Shown here: piece after piece, positions 38,107 through 41,040 of the stretch
Numbering within the stretch: position 1 is the stretch's first letter
Layout: each line of letters starts with the position of its first letter
NCBI RefSeq assembly: GCF_945952095.1
Contig: NZ_CAMFHL010000047.1
Coordinates: 1 to 41,040, forward strand
Origin: an uncultured Arsenicibacter sp.
GTDB lineage: Bacteria > Bacteroidota > Bacteroidia > Cytophagales > Spirosomataceae
Direction: 5' to 3'
DNA length: 41,040 bases
Notes under the pieces: model-generated
The model's database searches: none
Told to the model about the DNA's origin: nothing
The model's input: the letters and a program-made list of their open reading frames with translations, nothing else
Translations under genes and position numbers: made by a program

Positions 38107-40905
38107 TTACGATTGCCCGGCCGGCGACTTACGGTAGTCGGAGGGCGTCCGGCCGGTTTGTTGTTTAAAAAAGGTTGTAAAGTTGGCCGGTGAGCTGAAT
38201 CCTGTCTCATAGGCAACTTCGGCGACGGTTTTGGTGCTTTCGGTCAGGAGCATTTTCGCCTTCCGCAGCTTGATTTCGGTAATGTATTCATTTACATTTT
38301 TCTGCAGCAAGCCCTGCACTTTGCGGTAGAGCTGTACCCGCGAAATGCCCATTTCCCGGCTAAGCCGCTCTACGCCAAAACCCGGGTCAGCCATGTTCTG
38401 TTCGATCAGGAGCGTAAGTTCGTGCAAAAACTTCTTTTCCTGCCGGTTTTCGGCCTTGGTCAGGTAGTCTGTAGTATAGCGTTGCTGCCACTTCTCGCGG
38501 TTAGTTAACGTGGTACGGATGGTTTCGCGCAGGAACGTGAGCACAAACGGTTTGGTGATATACGCATCGGCACCGGCGCGGGTACCCTCAATCTGCGCGT
38601 CGATCTGTCCTTTGGCCGTCAGCAGAATCACGGGAATCGTCGAGGTACGGAAGTCTTTTTTGATGTGCCTTGTAAACGTGAGGCCGTCGGTGCCGGGTAG
38701 CATTACATCGCTGATAATCAGGTCAGGTACGGCGTCGATGGCCCGTTGCCAGCCTGCTTCGGCCGTGCTTTCGGCAATGATCTCAAACTCGCCGCCAAGT
38801 TGCTGTGTCAGGTAGTCCCGCAGTTCAGTATTATCTTCAACCACCAGAATGGTACAGGTTTTTCCCTGCGTATCCGGATCGGCCGTATCCGGATCGGGCA
38901 GAATCGCTTCAACCGGTGCCGCCTGTCGCGACAGGAATGCAGGTCCTTTGGCATCAACTATTTCCGACGGGTCGAGGTGGCTGTTGCCCAGCGGCAGCCG
39001 GATCGTAAAGGTTGTACCCCGTCCTTTTTCTGACATCACACTGAGCTCGCCCTGATGCAGGCTGATAAACTCCCGCGACAGAGCCAGCCCGAGACCGTTG
39101 CCGAGGTTAAACCGGCGGGTGTTGGTGTAGAAGAGGTCAAAGGCCTTTTCCTGTTCTTCGGCCGTCATGCCTTCCCCGTTATCCTGCACCTGAATCCGGA
39201 GCGTCGTATCGCGCACATCCAGCAGTACATGGATCAGCCCGCCTCTGGATGTGTAGGTGAAAGCATTCGACAGCAGGTTAAACAGCACCTTATCGAGTTT
39301 TTCGGGATCAAACCACAGGGGCGTGGCCGGTGTTTCGGTAATAAACTGTAGGTCGATGCGGTGGCGTTCGGCTTTATGTTTAAAGTCGTTGACGATGTCG
39401 CGGACAAAGCTTACCACATTTTGCTCTGAGGCCCGCAGCACCAGCTTACCGCTGTCGGTTTTGCGCAGATCCAGCATCTGGTTAACCAGCCGCAGCAGCC
39501 GGTGGGCATTTTTCTGTACCAGCGACAGGTTATTTTTCAGTTCCGCCGTGCCGACTGTCTTTTTCGACAGCATATCTTCGGTCGGGGTCAGAATCAGGCT
39601 CAGGGGCGTGTTGAATTCATGGGATATGTAGGCGTAAAAGCGCAGTTTTTCTTCCGTTGCCAGTCTGGCCTGCTGCGAAACCAGGTCGATTTTATCCCGC
39701 TGCTCGCTGATTTCGACGTTTTGTCGTGCCAGAATCTGGTAGGCCCGTTGTTTGGACCGGACCAGATAGAGCGCCCAGGCGCCCAGCAGGATAGCCCCGA
39801 TCAGGCTGGCCAGCATAATCGACAGGGTATTTCGCTGAGTGGAATAGGTGCGGGTCAGTTCCGCAATGCGCTGGCTCTGCCGTTCGATGTCGCGTTGCTG
39901 CGTCAGCAGCTTGTCGCTCTGAGTTTTCAGCGCCTTTACGTTGCTGGCATCGACCTGCACCGAGTTCAGTATGGTTTCGCGCTGTACGGATTTGCCTTCC
40001 AGAATGCGGATGGCTGTTTCGATGGCCTCTTCGCCCCCGGTCGGATACAGGAAAGTTGCCTTCAGAATGCCGTCGGTGACGAGCTGCATACCACCGGTCG
40101 GGCCCGGCAACGCGTCGATACCGACAAATTTCAGACGGTTGGTCAGTCCGTTGCGCTGGCATACGTCATGCATGCCCAGCGCCATGACATCGTTGTGGGC
40201 AAAGACAATATCGGCCGACCGGAACGCCGTTAGCTGCCGTTGGGCCAGCAGGCGGGCCGAATCCTTTTCCCAGTGACCGTCGAAGGTGACTATGGTATGG
40301 ATGCCCGGAAACTGCTTCATCACCTCCCTGAACCCCTGCTGGCGGTCCCGGGCGGGCGATGAGCCGGTGAGGCCGGTTACCTCGATGATGCTGCCTTTTC
40401 CCTTCAGGTAGTTACTGATGAACCGCGCCGCCAGCCGGCCGATTTCAACGTTATCGCCGCCGATAAAGGCATTATACGATTCAGAGTTGATACGGCGGTC
40501 AATAACAATCACCGGAATTCCCTGCCGGAATACCTCGTCAATTGCTTTCGTGATGGGGGCACTTTCGTTGGGCGAAACAATCAGCAAATCAATGTTTTGT
40601 CGGGAAAGGCGTTGTATCTGAGCAATTTGCCGGTCAGTACTGTTATTGGCATCTTCGTAGAGGAGCGTGCAGTTCGGGTGGAAAGACAGGGCCCGCTTCA
40701 TGTCGGACAGCATCGTCTGCCGCCACAAATCACCGCCCGTGCACTGTGAAAAGGCAATGCGGTAGACCGGTCCTGTTTCGCTGGTGGTGCAACCTGCCAG
40801 TAAGCCGGTAAGCACCAGCCCCACAACCTTGAGCCATACCGGCAAAAGCCCGGTACCAGACGGCTTTCCCTGCCCGGTTACACGCGAAACGAAAGGTATA
40901 GACAT
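38107..40905 (-). CDS. Hybrid two-component system with sugar-binding-protein sensor
   Basis: 932 residues from the ATG at 40905. In order: N-terminal lipobox-like LTGLLAGC (Cys39); a LacI/ribose-binding-type periplasmic domain (about 46-320: FSQCTGGDLWRQTM, DLLIVSPNES, PVIVIDRRI, FAHNDVMALG); a coiled coil; a membrane helix (about 362-382); HisKA with His429 (YISHEFNTPLSL); an ATPase domain (N-box Asn547, DNGEGM, GNGLGLALS); a receiver with Asp733; and an AraC domain (about 833-928). Bacteroides proteins of this layout, such as BT1754, sense fructose directly. The sugar porter and fructokinase-like genes downstream fit that. An upstream frame to 40992 crosses a terminator. A TTG at 40845 would give a shorter, more canonical lipoprotein signal. 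Confidence 0.9.
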   Translation of the reverse strand: MSIPFVSRVTGQGKPSGTGLLPVWLKVVGLVLTGLLAGCTTSETGPVYRIAFSQCTGGDLWRQTMLSDMKRALSFHPNCTLLYEDANNSTDRQIAQIQRLSRQNIDLLIVSPNESAPITKAIDEVFRQGIPVIVIDRRINSESYNAFIGGDNVEIGRLAARFISNYLKGKGSIIEVTGLTGSSPARDRQQGFREVMKQFPGIHTIVTFDGHWEKDSARLLAQRQLTAFRSADIVFAHNDVMALGMHDVCQRNGLTNRLKFVGIDALPGPTGGMQLVTDGILKATFLYPTGGEEAIETAIRILEGKSVQRETILNSVQVDASNVKALKTQSDKLLTQQRDIERQSQRIAELTRTYSTQRNTLSIMLASLIGAILLGAWALYLVRSKQRAYQILARQNVEISEQRDKIDLVSQQARLATEEKLRFYAYISHEFNTPLSLILTPTEDMLSKKTVGTAELKNNLSLVQKNAHRLLRLVNQMLDLRKTDSGKLVLRASEQNVVSFVRDIVNDFKHKAERHRIDLQFITETPATPLWFDPEKLDKVLFNLLSNAFTYTSRGGLIHVLLDVRDTTLRIQVQDNGEGMTAEEQEKAFDLFYTNTRRFNLGNGLGLALSREFISLHQGELSVMSEKGRGTTFTIRLPLGNSHLDPSEIVDAKGPAFLSRQAAPVEAILPDPDTADPDTQGKTCTILVVEDNTELRDYLTQQLGGEFEIIAESTAEAGWQRAIDAVPDLIISDVMLPGTDGLTFTRHIKKDFRTSTIPVILLTAKGQIDAQIEGTRAGADAYITKPFVLTFLRETIRTTLTNREKWQQRYTTDYLTKAENRQEKKFLHELTLLIEQNMADPGFGVERLSREMGISRVQLYRKVQGLLQKNVNEYITEIKLRKAKMLLTESTKTVAEVAYETGFSSPANFTTFFKQQTGRTPSDYRKSPAGQS

Positions 40906-40917
40906 GTAGCGCTCTGC

Positions 40918-40956
40918 AAAAAAAAAGCCCGCCAATCCGGTTTTTCCCTGGCGAGC
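40918..40956 (-). terminator. Rho-independent terminator just before the hybrid-kinase start
   Basis: On the minus strand GCTCGCCA (40956-40949) pairs with TGGCGGGC (40934-40927), 8 bp with one G-U, around a 14-nt loop. Nine T residues follow (40926-40918). It ends 12 bp before the ATG at 40905. It may belong to a gene beyond the right edge or be a leader attenuator. Confidence 0.7.
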
Positions 40957-41006
40957 CACTAACTGGCAATAAAGCAAACAAAATCCATCCAAAATTACAA
41001 ATGTAC

Positions 41007-41028
41007 GGGCGACCCCACGTGGTCGCCC
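41007..41028. other. 8-bp hairpin near the right edge
   Basis: GGGCGACC (41007-41014) pairs with GGTCGCCC (41021-41028) around a 6-nt loop. It may be the 3' end of a gene outside the window. No T-run follows on the minus strand. Confidence 0.35.
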
Positions 41029-41040
41029 ATCATTTAAAGC

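Overview
The window looks like chromosome from a Cytophagales bacterium (Bacteroidota), most like Spirosoma and its relatives. The reasons are the families present: 7TM-DISM histidine kinases, large hybrid two-component proteins ending in an AraC domain, arrays of ~800-residue FtsX/MacB-type permeases, DUF4153-like and Uma2-like proteins. Several promoters also resemble the Bacteroidota TTG-N17-20-TAnnTTTG type. I see no rRNA, tRNA, CRISPR array, transposase or phage gene. Almost every large gene is on the minus strand; the exceptions are three small Uma2-like genes and one membrane protein.

Layout. (1) 1-6841, minus: a signalling cluster. It holds a serine hydrolase of beta-lactamase fold, a soluble REC-kinase-REC-AraC hybrid, and two paralogous 7TM-DISM sensor kinases, the second cut by the left edge. 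(2) 6979-9829: a Uma2-like gene, a DUF4153-like multipass membrane protein with a good promoter and an operator-like site, then a convergent nucleotidyltransferase. (3) 9951-28271, minus: five FtsX-type permeases with no ATPase or membrane-fusion gene among them. An AraC regulator precedes the first. A two-gene secreted-protein unit lies between the first and second; its first gene is a multidomain PNGase F with all three catalytic acids conserved. A tandem pair of Uma2-like genes lies between the third and fourth. Gaps here carry 8-bp tandem repeats in phase with the last codons of two permeases. (4) 28482-34572, minus: treZ overlapping a treY-malQ fusion, a route between alpha-glucan and trehalose. 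(5) 34900-40905, minus: a PfkB sugar kinase (probably fructokinase), a sugar-porter MFS transporter, an alpha/beta-hydrolase lipoprotein, and a hybrid two-component system whose sensor is a sugar-binding-protein domain. This reads as a sense, import and phosphorylate module for a hexose, plausibly fructose.

Most unusual: the LamG-CARDB-PNGase F-CARDB enzyme with a 58-nt nested palindrome over its promoter; the ATPase-less permease array with counter-oriented Uma2 genes, one lacking a conserved Lys; the 8-bp repeats that share sequence with the permease C-terminal codons; a 55-nt perfect repeat beginning exactly at base 1; and a terminator and promoter-like element that question the start of the sugar-sensing kinase. 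All assignments come from reading motifs; no database search was run.
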